DNA from: Ariolimax columbianus
Lineage: Eukaryota; Mollusca; Gastropoda; Stylommatophora; Arionidae
NCBI GenBank assembly: GCA_036924085.1
Contig: JAVGWX010000018.1
Coordinates: forward strand, 18,479,464-18,543,463
Direction of reading: 5' to 3'
Length of the DNA stretch: 64,000 nucleotides
This document shows positions 10,070-19,637 of this stretch, piece by piece. Below the pieces are notes generated by a model. It saw only the letters and a program-made list of their open reading frames with translations, was not told the DNA's origin and did no database searches. A program made the translations under genes and the position numbers. How positions within the stretch are numbered: the stretch's first letter is position 1; every line of letters starts with the position of its first letter.

Positions 10070-10085
10070 AGGATAATATCCAGGT
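10052..10085 (+). repeat. 14-bp direct repeat at the end of the RAG1-like ORF
   Basis: GATAATATCCAGGT occurs at 10052-10065 and 10072-10085, a 20-bp offset. The TGA that ends the ORF lies between the copies. A 20-bp duplication would both add the stop and shift the frame, so the ORF may once have run further. Confidence 0.75.
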
Positions 10086-10194
10086 CCGACTTCTATCCAA
10101 CGATTGGTCAGATTCGTTTGTCAGTCATCACAGCGGACATGTGCTCATCTCAGCCTCGTTCCTACCTTCAAGTCTCCATAGCTTAAATGACATC

Positions 10195-10425
10195 ACGGTT
10201 TTCCCACATTCAACTGTAACAAAATACTCAATTCTAACATCATTCACCCACTCCACTGTAACATCATCAGCACACTCCATTTTAACATTATTCACACCTT
10301 CCACACACCCCAAAATAACATCATCCACACACTCCACACATTCCATTCTAGCAACATCCACACCATACACGCCATCAATATACTCCATTCTTACAACATC
10401 CACATCTGCATCACCTACCTAGAAA
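10195..10425. repeat. Degenerate minisatellite (about 25-35 bp units)
   Basis: Imperfect repeats of a unit containing CACTCCATTCTAACATCATC with variable spacing. The open frame through it is a by-product. Confidence 0.6.
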
Positions 10426-10745
10426 CTAGAAGGGCAGTGCTACATCTCCCACACTATTTCTAACAACTGCATCTACATTATCATACGTGCCCAAACTAAA
10501 AGACATCACTACATCTCCCATAATGAACAAGAAATGCAAGTGTCATCAATCACTAAACAAAGCTACACAAGAACCCCTAACACAAGAGGCCCTAACATAA
10601 GAACCCCTAACACATGACCCCCCTAACAAAAGAGGAAGAGCCATTATGGACGTATTTGGGTATGAGAAAGTTGTATACCAGCACAGATGACATCATACAA
10701 TTTAAAACAGGAGAACAGCCTTTGGTATATCAAAGGATAGCTGTC
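10426..10745. other. Mostly unannotated; short CCCTAAC-rich stretch
   Basis: Four to five loose copies of ACCCCTAACAC at about 10570-10625, otherwise nothing recognised. Too short and irregular for telomeric DNA. Confidence 0.4.
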
Positions 10746-11152
10746 CCACGGAAAGAAACATCTCAGATTAGAACTCCAACTATGTCCCACGGAAAGAAAC
10801 ATCTCAGATTAGAACTCCAACTATGTCCCACGGAAAGAATCATCTCAGATTAGAACTCCAACTATGTCCCACGGAAAGAAACATCTCAGATTAGAACTCC
10901 AACTATGTCCCACGGAAAGAATCATCTCAGATTAGAACTCCAACTATGTCCCACGGAAAGAAACATCTCAGATTAGAACTCCAACTATGTCCCAGGGAAA
11001 GAATCATCTCAGATTAGAACTGCAACTATGTCACACGGAAAGAAACATCTCAGATTGGAACTCCAACTATGTCCCACGGAAAGAATCATCTCAGATTAGA
11101 ACTCCAACTATGTCACACGGACAGAATCATCTCAGATTAGAACTCCAACTAA
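10746..11152. repeat. 41-bp minisatellite with 82-bp dimer pattern
   Basis: Ten copies of a 41-bp unit containing CATCTCAGATTAGAACTCC. Copies differ at one site, GAAAC versus GAATC. After the first two copies these alternate, so the larger repeat is an 82-bp dimer. Confidence 0.9.
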
Positions 11153-11203
11153 AAGGAAATAATCTAGCCTAATTGAAAGTGTACATAAGCGTATCGCTGG
11201 ACA

Positions 11204-11451
11204 TTTTTGTGGAGGTATTCGCCTTATTTATCTATTCCCCAAGGTGGTGTGCGTTGCTCTACGGTTTTTATTTTGCGCTCGTCGGCCAAGTGCATCAGAC
11301 TTCGGCATGCATTTTGTGTAAGGGGATGCTTCCTCCTGCATTTTCTAAGGGTTTGCTTCCCCGGGGTAACGACCGGTGCTGTGATGGGGATCGAACCCAG
11401 CACCTTGTGCTTATGAGCCGTGTCACTTAACCATTAGTCCACGCCGACCCT
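11204..11451 (-). mobile_element. tRNA-derived SINE (SINE B), copy 1
   Basis: On the minus strand a tRNA-like head has an A box resembling GGACTAATGG and a B box GGTTCGATCCC. It is followed by a body shared with copies at 21388, 40901 and 52876, ending near GAATAC. The 8-bp string GCTGGACA flanks it at 11196-11203 and 11452-11459 and is a likely target-site duplication. Pol III would transcribe it from the internal boxes; a LINE must mobilise it. Confidence 0.8.
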
Positions 11452-11459
11452 GCTGGACA

Positions 11460-11644
11460 GCCAGATGAATCTTGAGAGAGACAATATGTAGCAGAACTTA
11501 AGAAAGTCCCAACAAAACAGCGAACCACCATATGCCAATAAGAGTGCATGTCAGTGATTGACGTATTGTAGTTAGTAACAATATGACTAGTTCAAACAGT
11601 AAGTTTACTTTGAGGAAACGGAATAAATATATTATCGAGAAATA
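11460..11644. other. No recognised feature
   Basis: Short unique stretch between SINE B and repeat A. Confidence 0.4.
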
Positions 11645-12060
11645 CCATCTTGGCTTGGCTTCGTGGCTTGGCTTAGTTCGTTCTCAATCTCCCGCTACCA
11701 ATCCCTGAAAGGGCTTGAAGTAGCAGAATGTAGTCCAGAGAACGGAATGCGTTGTGTCGTAGTTTACAGCTTGGCTGCGATATGTGCACCTTTCGGACCA
11801 ACACATCCGACTTCAGCAAGCATTTTTTGAGAACTGGGTTAGCATTCCAGCTTCATTCCCTTCTCCTTAGCCAGTCTGCCCTGCTGCAGCCTGTTATCCA
11901 GGATCACCGCGTGGAGGTGTAGAAGGGTCTTGACAGCTCTGGTTCGCTGGCCCTGACGCTAGCAGTCAGCTATGGGTCACTGACCACTGCAGCTCATGCG
12001 CTGCTCAGCATCTTGATCATAGCTATCTTCGAGTTGATTTCTTACATGACTTTGTATAAA
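11645..12060 (-). mobile_element. Repeat A, copy 1 (unexpanded)
   Basis: About 415-bp member of a dispersed family in this window. Diagnostic strings on the plus strand are CTCAATCTCCCGCTACC, TTACAGCTTGGCTGCG, CACCTTTCGG, TATCCAGGATCACCG and CTATGGGTCACTGACC. I define the element strand as minus because other copies end, on that strand, in a GAA-rich tail. It has no coding potential and no A/B box, so it is either a SINE-like element or a LINE 3' UTR fragment. This copy holds single versions of the segments tandemly amplified at 15128-16770. Confidence 0.7.
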
Positions 12061-12640
12061 TTTATAACGGACTTGTTCTGACTAAGTAGTTTTCTGGTGG
12101 AATGTTGTAAATCAACCATCACTTTCAGCCCTTCCTTACATGTCCTACACTACAAACGTGGCGAGATGCTAGTACTAGGTATGTATAGTGTATATGTAAA
12201 GTACACATAGATTCTGTGGAGGTAGAGTCCGACTTTTTATGTTTAAATCGGAACTCCCTGAAATGGTTTTAACTTCTCATTTCCAGTGTGTTCTTATCTT
12301 ATTTAGACAAAACAAAAGAGTCTAGAATATTGGAATTATAACCAACACACACCCCCCCCCCCCTTAATTTGTTGAATAGGAATATCCATAGGGACGGTGA
12401 TAGGGTTGTCTGTTTACGCTAAAATACATTTTTAAAACATGTATACTGAAAGTCACAAACCAAAATTTAACTGTGAGTCGTGGTAAGTAATTTTACCCAG
12501 TTTCCGAATTTGACCCCTTTACTTGGAAATAAGGCTATTGTGATTTAAAGTAGCGAGATTTAACTAAAGTGTAGGGGACATGTGGTCCTAGCCTGGAAGG
12601 AAAAGTCAGGCTCTTTTTTGTGTGCAAACTTTTCATTTAA
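12061..12640. other. No recognised feature
   Basis: AT-rich, with a 13-C run near 12352-12364. Nothing else recognised. Confidence 0.4.
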
Positions 12641-12684
12641 AAAATTTGGGGCCGAAGATCCAGAACAGTGTATGTGCTGGCAGC

Positions 12685-12935
12685 ATCTGGTGTGTTTGCA
12701 CCATAGGCAGCCCACCAGAGCTGGTCAAGACCCTAGTAAGGCTCCAAGCAGCTGCCCTGGAAACAGGCTGCACTAATGTAGTCTGGATAAAGGAACATGG
12801 ATTATAGCGACAGGACAAACCCGGTGCTCGAAAAAGCTCGCTGAAATCTGATGTGTCAGGCCTAAAGGTGCCCATATTGCGGCCTCGTTGTAAACTGTGA
12901 CACAATGTCCTTTTCAGGATAAACGACGAGGAAGA
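12685..12935 (+). mobile_element. Repeat A, divergent copy 2
   Basis: Same order of blocks as other copies but more diverged: GTCAAGACCC, then CCCTGGAAACAGGCTGCA, CCGGTGCTCGAAAAAGC, TGAAATCTGATGTGTC and GTTGTAAACTGTGACACAATG. It ends in a tail AACGACGAGGAAGA like the I-type LINE tails. Confidence 0.55.
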
Positions 12936-12982
12936 TTTTAAAAAAATTGTAAGGGCCCCCAAATGAGGCCCCTACAATCTTG

Positions 12983-13009
12983 ACTTAACTTAACTTAACT
13001 TAACTTAAC
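12983..13009. repeat. (TTAAC)n, tail of a minus-strand LINE
   Basis: Five TTAAC units directly abut the 3' end of the minus-strand CR1-like fragment and are probably its terminal repeat. Confidence 0.75.
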
Positions 13010-13375
13010 GTCTTTATACTGGTTTAGAAGACCCTGCTGAGTCTGTATACAACCAGTTACACTTACATCACCTTGCTCTAAAAGCTATGCGCATCCAGTT
13101 TATTCTTAAATGCATTAACTGTCCCTGCCTCCACTACCTCCCCCGGCAATGCATTCCAAGTAGACACCATTCCCTGACTAAAAAAATATTTCCTAATACC
13201 TAATCTGGACCTCTCTTTAATCAGCTTGTAGCTATGCCCTCGTGTTATTGTAGGTGACTGTATTAAAAAAACAAACTTGTTATAGTCTAATTTATCCATT
13301 CCTCTGATCATCTTATAAACCTGTATTAAGTCACCACGACGTTCTAAATTGCAGCTTAGCCAACCTATTAGGATG
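13010..13375 (-). pseudogene. CR1/L2-like LINE 3' end, copy 1
   Basis: Minus-strand frame 13078-13311 (77 codons) reads the conserved C-terminal tail of this LINE group: 'MIRGMDKLDYNKF', 'TRGHSYKL', 'RKYFFSQGMVSTWNALP', then 'EAGTVNAFKNKLD'. In intact elements this follows the RT domain directly. Only the last about 120 residues and the 3' UTR remain. A sister copy lies at 30410-30765 in the same orientation. The short frame is open but has no RT, so it is a dead 5'-truncated copy. Confidence 0.75.
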
Positions 13376-13732
13376 TACTATGAAATCTGTAAACACTTAT
13401 GTCGGCTTCAGCAGAGAGTTATGGTGAACCTTACTCTCTGGCTTGGCACAGTGCTGTTACATGACCCATCCGTCAGGTCTCACAGCCCCTAGACAGAATT
13501 ATAACAAAAATAAGTCTAGAATCCCAAGGAACCCCGTAATACGTTTCTAGCGAATTTCCATAAGGGAAGCGGAAACAGGTTGCTGAATCACGCATGCGCA
13601 TTGCAGATTTAAGGAAGAGGCAAGGCGCGAAGACCACCATATTTGTGAATCTCATTCCTGAATTTTAATTGGGTATTACCAGAACATTTTTAAATAGATG
13701 CCTTTCACATGAAAATTTTAAAAAAATTTTAT
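13376..13732. other. No recognised feature
   Basis: Nothing recognised; short frames only. Confidence 0.4.
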
Positions 13733-13855
13733 GTGTTTGCCTCACTAGTTTCTACTGGCGGAGGCGCGCCTATTCCACCCCAGACCGTAGTTAATTTGGG
13801 CGATATTAAGACGCATAAACCAGTGCTTGGATGCGTGTGTGTATCTGTTTGTACA
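13733..13855 (+). repeat. Dispersed repeat D, copy 2
   Basis: Matches 8866-8985, with shared strings CTCACTAGTTTCTACTGG and CATAAACCAGTGCTTGGATG. Confidence 0.6.
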
Positions 13856-13859
13856 TATC

Positions 13860-14290
13860 ACTTCATTATACATTTTATAGCCTACAGTCTTGAGAAAGAC
13901 GTGAACATTGATGGATGAACAGAAATGGAAAACTAATTCATAAGATGGTGAGCTCTGATGCCTCTCTTGGTGATTTCCTTGGTTACAGGAAATAATCTTT
14001 AGAAGAAGAATCCAGTTTATTTGATGTTATATTCTTTTTTACCGATCTGTGTTCTTCTGTCATATTATTAGCCTTCGTTTTTTAAGGGCACGATCAATAG
14101 ATTAATGGACGGAAAAAGAAAGTTAACATTCCATATTGAATTATGGTATCTTCTTATGTTATTTGCGCTTCAGTTCCAGGTGAAGCATACGATTCCCACT
14201 ACAGGTGGTCAAGTTGCAAGAACATTGTCTGTATTTGAACACTTACAGTAGCGATGACTTCCAAATGTTATTTAGATTTGAAAAACTAAA
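13860..14290. other. No recognised feature
   Basis: AT-rich, no motif seen. Confidence 0.4.
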
Positions 14291-14297
14291 TCACTGA

Positions 14298-14760
14298 GTG
14301 AACGTATCAAGCACAAGGTATTTAACTCTAACGTCATCTCAGTGCTCAGAAAGGGTTGTGAAAGCTAGAAAAGCAAAAGAAAAGCTTGAAAATAGGTTGA
14401 ATGCATTTCAAAGTAAATGCATTAATCGTCTTTTGGGCTTTGCCTGGAAAGATATCATATACGAACTCAGTCCAACCAAAAGTATGTTTCTAATGTCATC
14501 AGCGAGAAACGTCGGGCGTACACAGGGCAAGAGATACTGGTGAATAATAATAGACTCACGCTACAGGCGATTATATGGAAACCTATAGGCAAAAGAAAGC
14601 GAGGTGGACCAAGAAAAACTCTATGCAGAACAATCACCAGGGAGGGTGCAGCTATGGGGCTACGGAACATGCAAGGACTACAGAGAAGGGTGCCGGACCG
14701 ACCGAACTGGAGAATTGTAAGTTAGCTGTGGCTTATGCGCCGTCTTAGCATTAAAGGACG
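14298..14760 (+). pseudogene. LINE 3' fragment (RT C-terminal domain)
   Basis: Reads 'LNAFQSKCINRLLGFAWKD' near 14390-14455, then, after damage and a frame change, 'WKPIGKRKRGGPRKTL' near 14577-14624 and a terminal 'RRVPDRPNWR' near 14690-14715. This is the usual end of an RTE/CR1-type reverse transcriptase. The thumb before it is scrambled and stops are present. An AT then AG microsatellite follows directly and may descend from its tail. Confidence 0.7.
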
Positions 14761-14768
14761 AGAGAGAG

Positions 14769-14769
<1 letters not shown>

Positions 14770-14856
<87 letters not shown>
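14770..14856. repeat. (AT)n followed by (AG)n
   Basis: About 30 AT dinucleotides (14770-14829) then about 14 AG dinucleotides, followed by purine-rich sequence. Confidence 0.95.
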
Positions 14857-14857
<1 letters not shown>

Positions 14858-15127
14858 AAGAAAAAGAGAGAGGGACATGGAAAGAGAGAGAGGGATAAAC
14901 AAAGATAGAGAGACAGAAAGATTCCTTTAAATTTATGTACTAACATAATATGTAAAGTTAGGTCCCTTTTTAGTCTTCCCTTCGTACATAGGAGACCATT
15001 TTTAATGTAGTTAAGGCCAGAGTCTTTAGTCAATAGACCAATGTAGGTAAGGGAGACCGGAAAACTGGTTCTGTAACTGGGATCAAGAAGCTGAGTAGTG
15101 CATGGGCTGTATCGGTTGGAGACCCAA

Positions 15128-16128
15128 AGCTGCTTGCTAGCCTTAGGGCCAGCGACCCATAGCTGATCGCTAGCATTAGGGCCAGCGATCCATAGCTGAT
15201 CGCTAGCATTAGGGCCAGCGACCCATAGCTGATCGCTAGCATTAGGGCCAGCGATCCATAGCTGATCGCTAGCATTAGGGCCAGCGACCCATAGCTGATC
15301 GCTAGCATTAGGGCCAGCGACCCATAGCTGATCGCTAGCATTAGGGCCGGCGATCCATAGCTTATTGCTAGCATAAGGGCCAGCGACCCATAGCTGATTG
15401 CTAGCGTTAGGGCCAGCGACCCATAGCTGATTGCTAGCATTAGGGCCAGCGATCCATAGCTTATTGCAAGCATTAGGGCCAGCGACCCATAGCTGATCGC
15501 TAGCATTAGGGCCAGTGACCCATAGCTGATCTCCAGCATTAGGGCTAGCGACCCATAGCTGATTGCTAGTATTTAGGGCCAGCGACCCATAGCTGATCGC
15601 TAGCATTAGGGCCAGTGACCCATAGCTGATCGCTAGCATTAGGGCCAGCGACCCATAGCTGATTGCTAGAATTTAGGGCCAGCGACCCATAGCTGATTGC
15701 TAGCATTAGGGCCAGCGACCCATAGCTGATTGCTAGCATTAGGGCCAGCGACCCATAGCTGATCGCTAGCATTAGGGCCAGCGACACTTAGCTGATCGCT
15801 AGCATTAGGGCCAGCGATCCATAGCTTATTGCTAGCATTAGGGCCAGCGACCCATAGCTGATCGCTAGCATTAGGGCCAGTGACCCATAGCTGATCGTTA
15901 GCATTAGGGTCAGCGATCCATAGCTGATTGCTAGTATTTAGGGCCAGCGACCCATAGCTGATTGCTAGCATTAGGGCCAGCGACCCATAGCTGATTGCTA
16001 GCATTAGGGCCAGCGACCCATAGCTGATTGCTAGCATTAGGGCCAGCGACCCATAGCTGATTGCTAGCATTAGGCCCAGCGACCCATAGCTGATTGCTAG
16101 CATTAGGGCCAGCGACCTATAGCTATCA
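15128..16128. repeat. 33-bp minisatellite inside repeat A, about 30 copies
   Basis: Unit contains CATAGCTGATCGCTAGCATT and is bounded by a CCAGCGA string. Some units are 34 bp (TAGTATTTAGGG). In unexpanded repeat A the same segment is single and already flanked by two CAGCGA copies about 34 bp apart, which could seed slippage. Minus-strand frames stay open, but this is not coding. Confidence 0.95.
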
Positions 16129-16165
16129 AGACTCTTCTTACCCACCACTTGGTGATCCTGGATAA

Positions 16166-16770
16166 CAGGCTACATCAGGACAGACTGGCTATAGAGAAGG
16201 GCGGGCAGACTGGCTATCGAGAAGGGCGGGCAGACTGGCTAATAGAGAAGGGCGGGCAGACTGGCTATAGAGAAGGGCGGGCAGACTGGCTATAGAGAAG
16301 GGCGGGCAGACTGGCTATAGAGAAGGGCGGGCAGACTGGCTATAGAGAAGGGTGGGCAGACTGGCTATAGAGAAGAGCGGGCAGACTGGCTACGGAGAAG
16401 GGCGGGCAGACTGGCTATAGAGAAGGGCGGGCAGACTGGCTATATAGAAGGGCGGGCAGACTGGCTATAGAGAAGGGCGGGCAGACTGGCTACGGAGAAG
16501 GGAGGGCAGACTGTCTAAGGAGAGGAGGGCATACTGGCTACGGAGAAGGGAGGGCAGACTGGCTAAGGAGAAGGGAGGGCAGACTGTCTAAGGAGAGAAG
16601 GGCAGACTGGCTAAGGAAAAGGGAGGGAAGACTGGCTAAGGAGAAGGAGGGCAGACTGGCTAAGGAGAGAAGGGCAGACTGGCTAAGGAAAAGGGAGGGA
16701 AGACTGGCTAAGGAAAAGGGAGGGAAGACTGGCTAAGGAGAAGGAGGGCAGACTGGCTAAGAAAAATGAA
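16166..16770. repeat. 25-bp minisatellite inside repeat A, about 24 copies
   Basis: Unit contains GCAGACTGGCTATAGAGAAG plus GGCGG. The left part is homogeneous; the right part has diverged to AAGGAGAAGGGAGG forms closer to the single-copy ancestor, and some units have lost a few bases. Confidence 0.95.
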
Positions 16771-16960
16771 TCAAGGAGGGAAGACTAACCTGGTACCAAA
16801 AAATGAAATACTGAAGTTGGATGTGATGGCCCGAAATGTGCAAATATGGCATTCAAGCTGTAACTACGACACAGCGCACTCGGGACTATATCCTACTATT
16901 TGCAAAGTCCTTTTTACGGCTTGGTAGCTGGAGTTTAAGAACAAACGAAGAAGACAAAAA

Positions 16961-17119
16961 TATATCTGTGTCGTTGGGAATATGATTGGCTCTGAGGGCT
17001 GGGTCAGTTGAGCCGGGGTACGTAGCGTGACTGGGATGTGCCAGAACTAGGCGAGGTCACCGCCGTTGATTGGCAGGGCCGTCGAGATCGGAACGTGCCC
17101 TCAATCTTCAAGTGGAACC
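16961..17119. other. No recognised feature
   Basis: Short unique stretch after repeat A. Confidence 0.4.
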
Positions 17120-17475
17120 AGCTATGCAGCGGCACTTTCCCTCGATAAAAAAGATTTGCAATTTATGAATTGCTGATTTTCTACCGCGGTGTCGTCATCT
17201 AACATGCGCTCATTGATAGACTTCAAAATGTCACTGGTATCCATACCTAGTGTACTTGTAGTTGAACCACGTGAAGTCGGGATGTCAGTTCTTTCGTTCC
17301 CCTGAACCCGAGACTGACCATAGCAGTAGTTGCACACCATCCTCCCAAGGTTTGATGTCTGTATAGCTGCCATCCACACATGCCTTGGCCAGACCTTCTC
17401 TACCTTCTGAAGCAAAAAGTAGGAGTCTTAAACGAAGATTGCAATTGTTATACCATTTGACAGATCTACCCACGG
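17120..17475 (-). pseudogene. Possible LINE RNase H fragment
   Basis: Overlapping minus-strand frames contain 'GNERTDI' followed by 'SRGSTTSTLGMDTSDILKS', which resembles the last RNase H motif of I/R1-type LINEs (GNE..AD..A). A 'VDGSYTD' string appears upstream in another frame. Fragmented; identification depends on one motif and could be wrong. Confidence 0.4.
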
Positions 17476-17854
17476 ATCACCCCATCAGAGCACCAAGTAG
17501 TTTGGGAACCAGTAAAATAAGTAGTTATGATTAGTTTGACCATACATCAGATTTAGAACCGTTTAACTATACTCTGCGTTAAGACGTAAACATTCCGAGG
17601 CAACAACGCGTCTCACAGAGTGCTGATCATTTATCAAGAAGAATAGGGAACGCGATGATGGACTTTTCCTGCAAAAATAGAAGACGCGTCTGAGGGCGGG
17701 ACGGGGGAGATTATTTAAGTCTGACACACCTCGGACTAGTGAGCAGTTGAGATATAAGAAACCAAACATAAGAGATGGGAGGCAACTGGTACACATGTAG
17801 CTGAAATACAAGTAGCTGATAGAAAAGAGATGACAGATAGCAGATCTGACATAG
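17476..17854. other. No recognised feature
   Basis: Nothing recognised. Confidence 0.4.
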
Positions 17855-18240
17855 GTAGTTCAGACACAGGTAGTTGAGAGATTGGACAGAGGTAGTTGAG
17901 AGATTGGACAGAGGTAGTTGAGAGATTGGACAGAGGTAGTTGAGAGATTGGACAGAGGTGGTTGAGAGATTGGACAGAGGTAGTTGAGAGATTGGACAGA
18001 GGTGGTTGTGAGATTGGACAGAGGTGGTTGAGAGATTGGACCGAGGTAGTTGAGAGATTAGACAGAGGTAGTTGAGAGATTGGACAGAGGTAGTTGAGAG
18101 ATAGATAGGACACAAGTGGTTGAGAGATCAGACACAAGTCGTTGAGAGATAGAACAGAAATGGTTGAGAGATTGGACACAAGTGGTTCAGAGATTAGACA
18201 GAGGCGGTTAAACATTTGAACAGAGGTAGATCAGACGTAC
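17855..18240. repeat. 22-bp minisatellite
   Basis: About 17 copies of a unit containing GAGATTGGACAGAGGTAGTT. The right third is degenerate (ACACAAGT variants). Confidence 0.9.
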
Positions 18241-18349
18241 ATATCTGAGGGATCGGTCACTATTGGATGGGACACCAGTAGTTGAGAGACACACTGAGTA
18301 GAGACGAGTCCAGAAACAGACAACAACCTGACAGGTAGATGCATGAACA

Positions 18350-18364
18350 CCCCCCCCCCCCCCC
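18350..18364. repeat. Poly-C run
   Basis: Fifteen consecutive C residues. Confidence 0.9.
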
Positions 18365-18449
18365 GGTAAATATCCTTCGTTCATGTTTTCCCCCCAGAAT
18401 AATTAGATAAACCAAGAAATATAGGACGTAGCTTAGAAGTGGTAGAAAA

Positions 18450-19165
18450 CTTGGTTGTATAGTGATCCATGTGAATGAATCCTGGGACCTTAGCATCGAT
18501 GTTCAAACTGTGGGCTATACACGCTTTTAGTGTTGCCATCAAGATAGGTGTGTATCGTGCTGTTGTGTTAACCACCCTACCGTACGCATGCAAAATATGG
18601 ACAGTCTATAGCAGGCATGTCAGGACACGTAATGATTTCCATGTAAACTGTCTCCGCAGACTGCACAGGATGGGTTGGCAGGACAGAGTGCCCAACTCTG
18701 AAGTCCTCAGCAGGGCTAGACTCTCTGGCATCCATACGCTGCTACATAGAGCACAGGTCAGATGCACAGCGCATGTTGTTCGCATGTAAGATGAGCGCCT
18801 CCTTAAACAACTGTTGTACGATAAGCTCATGACAGGTGAGGGGGAGGGTGGGGGAACGACAAAAGAAACGATACACAGACACTCTAAAAGTTTCTTTGAA
18901 AAGTTTCTCCATTGATGGTGCTGACTGGGAGCTACTTGCTCCGAACCGCTCAGCCTGGCGCACTGCCGTCACACATGGTGCTTGCACCGTTGAGCAGAGG
19001 ACCATCACTGAGGCACAGGACAGGCAAGCTGCACAAAAGGAAAGAATGCAAGACTGCCCAACAACAGAAACTGTTCACGTGTGCCCCACGTGCGGTATAG
19101 TCTGTCACGCTCAAATTGGACTGACCAGTCACATCTGAATAAACATGTCTGCCGTTGTCGCAAGT
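18450..19165 (+). pseudogene. LINE 3' end with C-terminal C2H2-like motif
   Basis: Frame 18475-18789 reads 'VYRAVVLTTLPYACKIWTVY', 'RTRNDFHVNCLRRL', 'WQDRVPNSEVLSRA', 'IHTLLHRAQVRCTAHVVRM'. After a stop and frame change, 18836-19138 continues 'RYTDTLKVSLK', 'DWELLAPNRSAWR' and ends with 'CPTCGIVCHAQIGLTSHI', a Cys2His-type finger. The same plan closes the larger LINE at 54289-57890. A TAAC microsatellite follows as the presumed tail. The RT palm and endonuclease are missing and the frame is broken. Confidence 0.8.
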
Positions 19166-19174
19166 TTCACTTGC

Positions 19175-19180
19175 GATTAG

Positions 19181-19229
<49 letters not shown>

Positions 19230-19234
19230 GACTG

Positions 19235-19266
<32 letters not shown>

Positions 19267-19362
19267 GCTAACTAACTAGCTAACTGATTGACTGACCGGC
19301 TGGCTGACTGACTGACTGACTGGCCGGCTAGCTGACTGACTGACTAACTAACTAATACACGC
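19175..19362. repeat. (TAAC)n with TGAC variants, LINE tail
   Basis: Long ACTA/ACTG tetranucleotide run starting a few bases after the LINE 3' end. Confidence 0.9.
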
Positions 19363-19637
19363 ATGACCGGATAGAGTAGTTAGGTAGTTTTAGAGAAAAG
19401 CAGAAGTAGAGGCATTGCTTTCCCTGTTTTGCCGATTGTCTCCCTGTTGTAGCCGTTGTTGACAATAAATTGATCATGTAAGATAAATTGATCATTTGGA
19501 GTGTTCGCGCAGTGTAGGTCAGTCACATGGTGTAGTCTGTCCCCAGGGACCAGTATAGAAGAAATAAAGGGGGTTCTGCCACAAGAGGTCTCAGATAGCC
19601 ATCTCATAGTTGCAGGCATTGCTTCAATGTCTATTCT
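19363..19637. other. No recognised feature
   Basis: Nothing recognised. Confidence 0.4.

Larger units (their letters stand above)
15060..16960 (+). mobile_element. Repeat A, copy 3, with two internal tandem expansions
   Basis: Start (GATCAAGAAGCTGAGTAGTGC near 15085), middle (TGGTGATCCTGGATAACAGGC near 16150) and end (CCGAAATGTGCAAATATGGC near 16831, GGCTTGGTAGCTGGAG near 16918, then AAACGAAGAAGAC) match unexpanded copies at 35385-35640 and, reversed, at 11645-12060. Two segments that are single in those copies are amplified here into arrays (15128-16128 and 16166-16770). The copy is therefore about 1.9 kb, against about 0.4 kb normally. Confidence 0.8.

Noticed and set aside
10560..10625. 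Telomere-like CCCTAAC words
   Set aside because: Only a few irregular copies with varying spacing; the TTAGGG in the 33-bp array is also part of a longer unit.
11380..11450. Functional tRNA gene on the minus strand at the SINE B head
   Set aside because: Same sequence recurs four times with SINE body and target duplications, and cloverleaf pairing is poor.
14722..16148. Minus-strand ORFs with eleven-residue repeats (up to 305 codons), like a structural repeat protein
   Set aside because: All derive from the 33-bp array inside repeat A; the frame shifts at 34-bp units and the flank is an AG/AT microsatellite.
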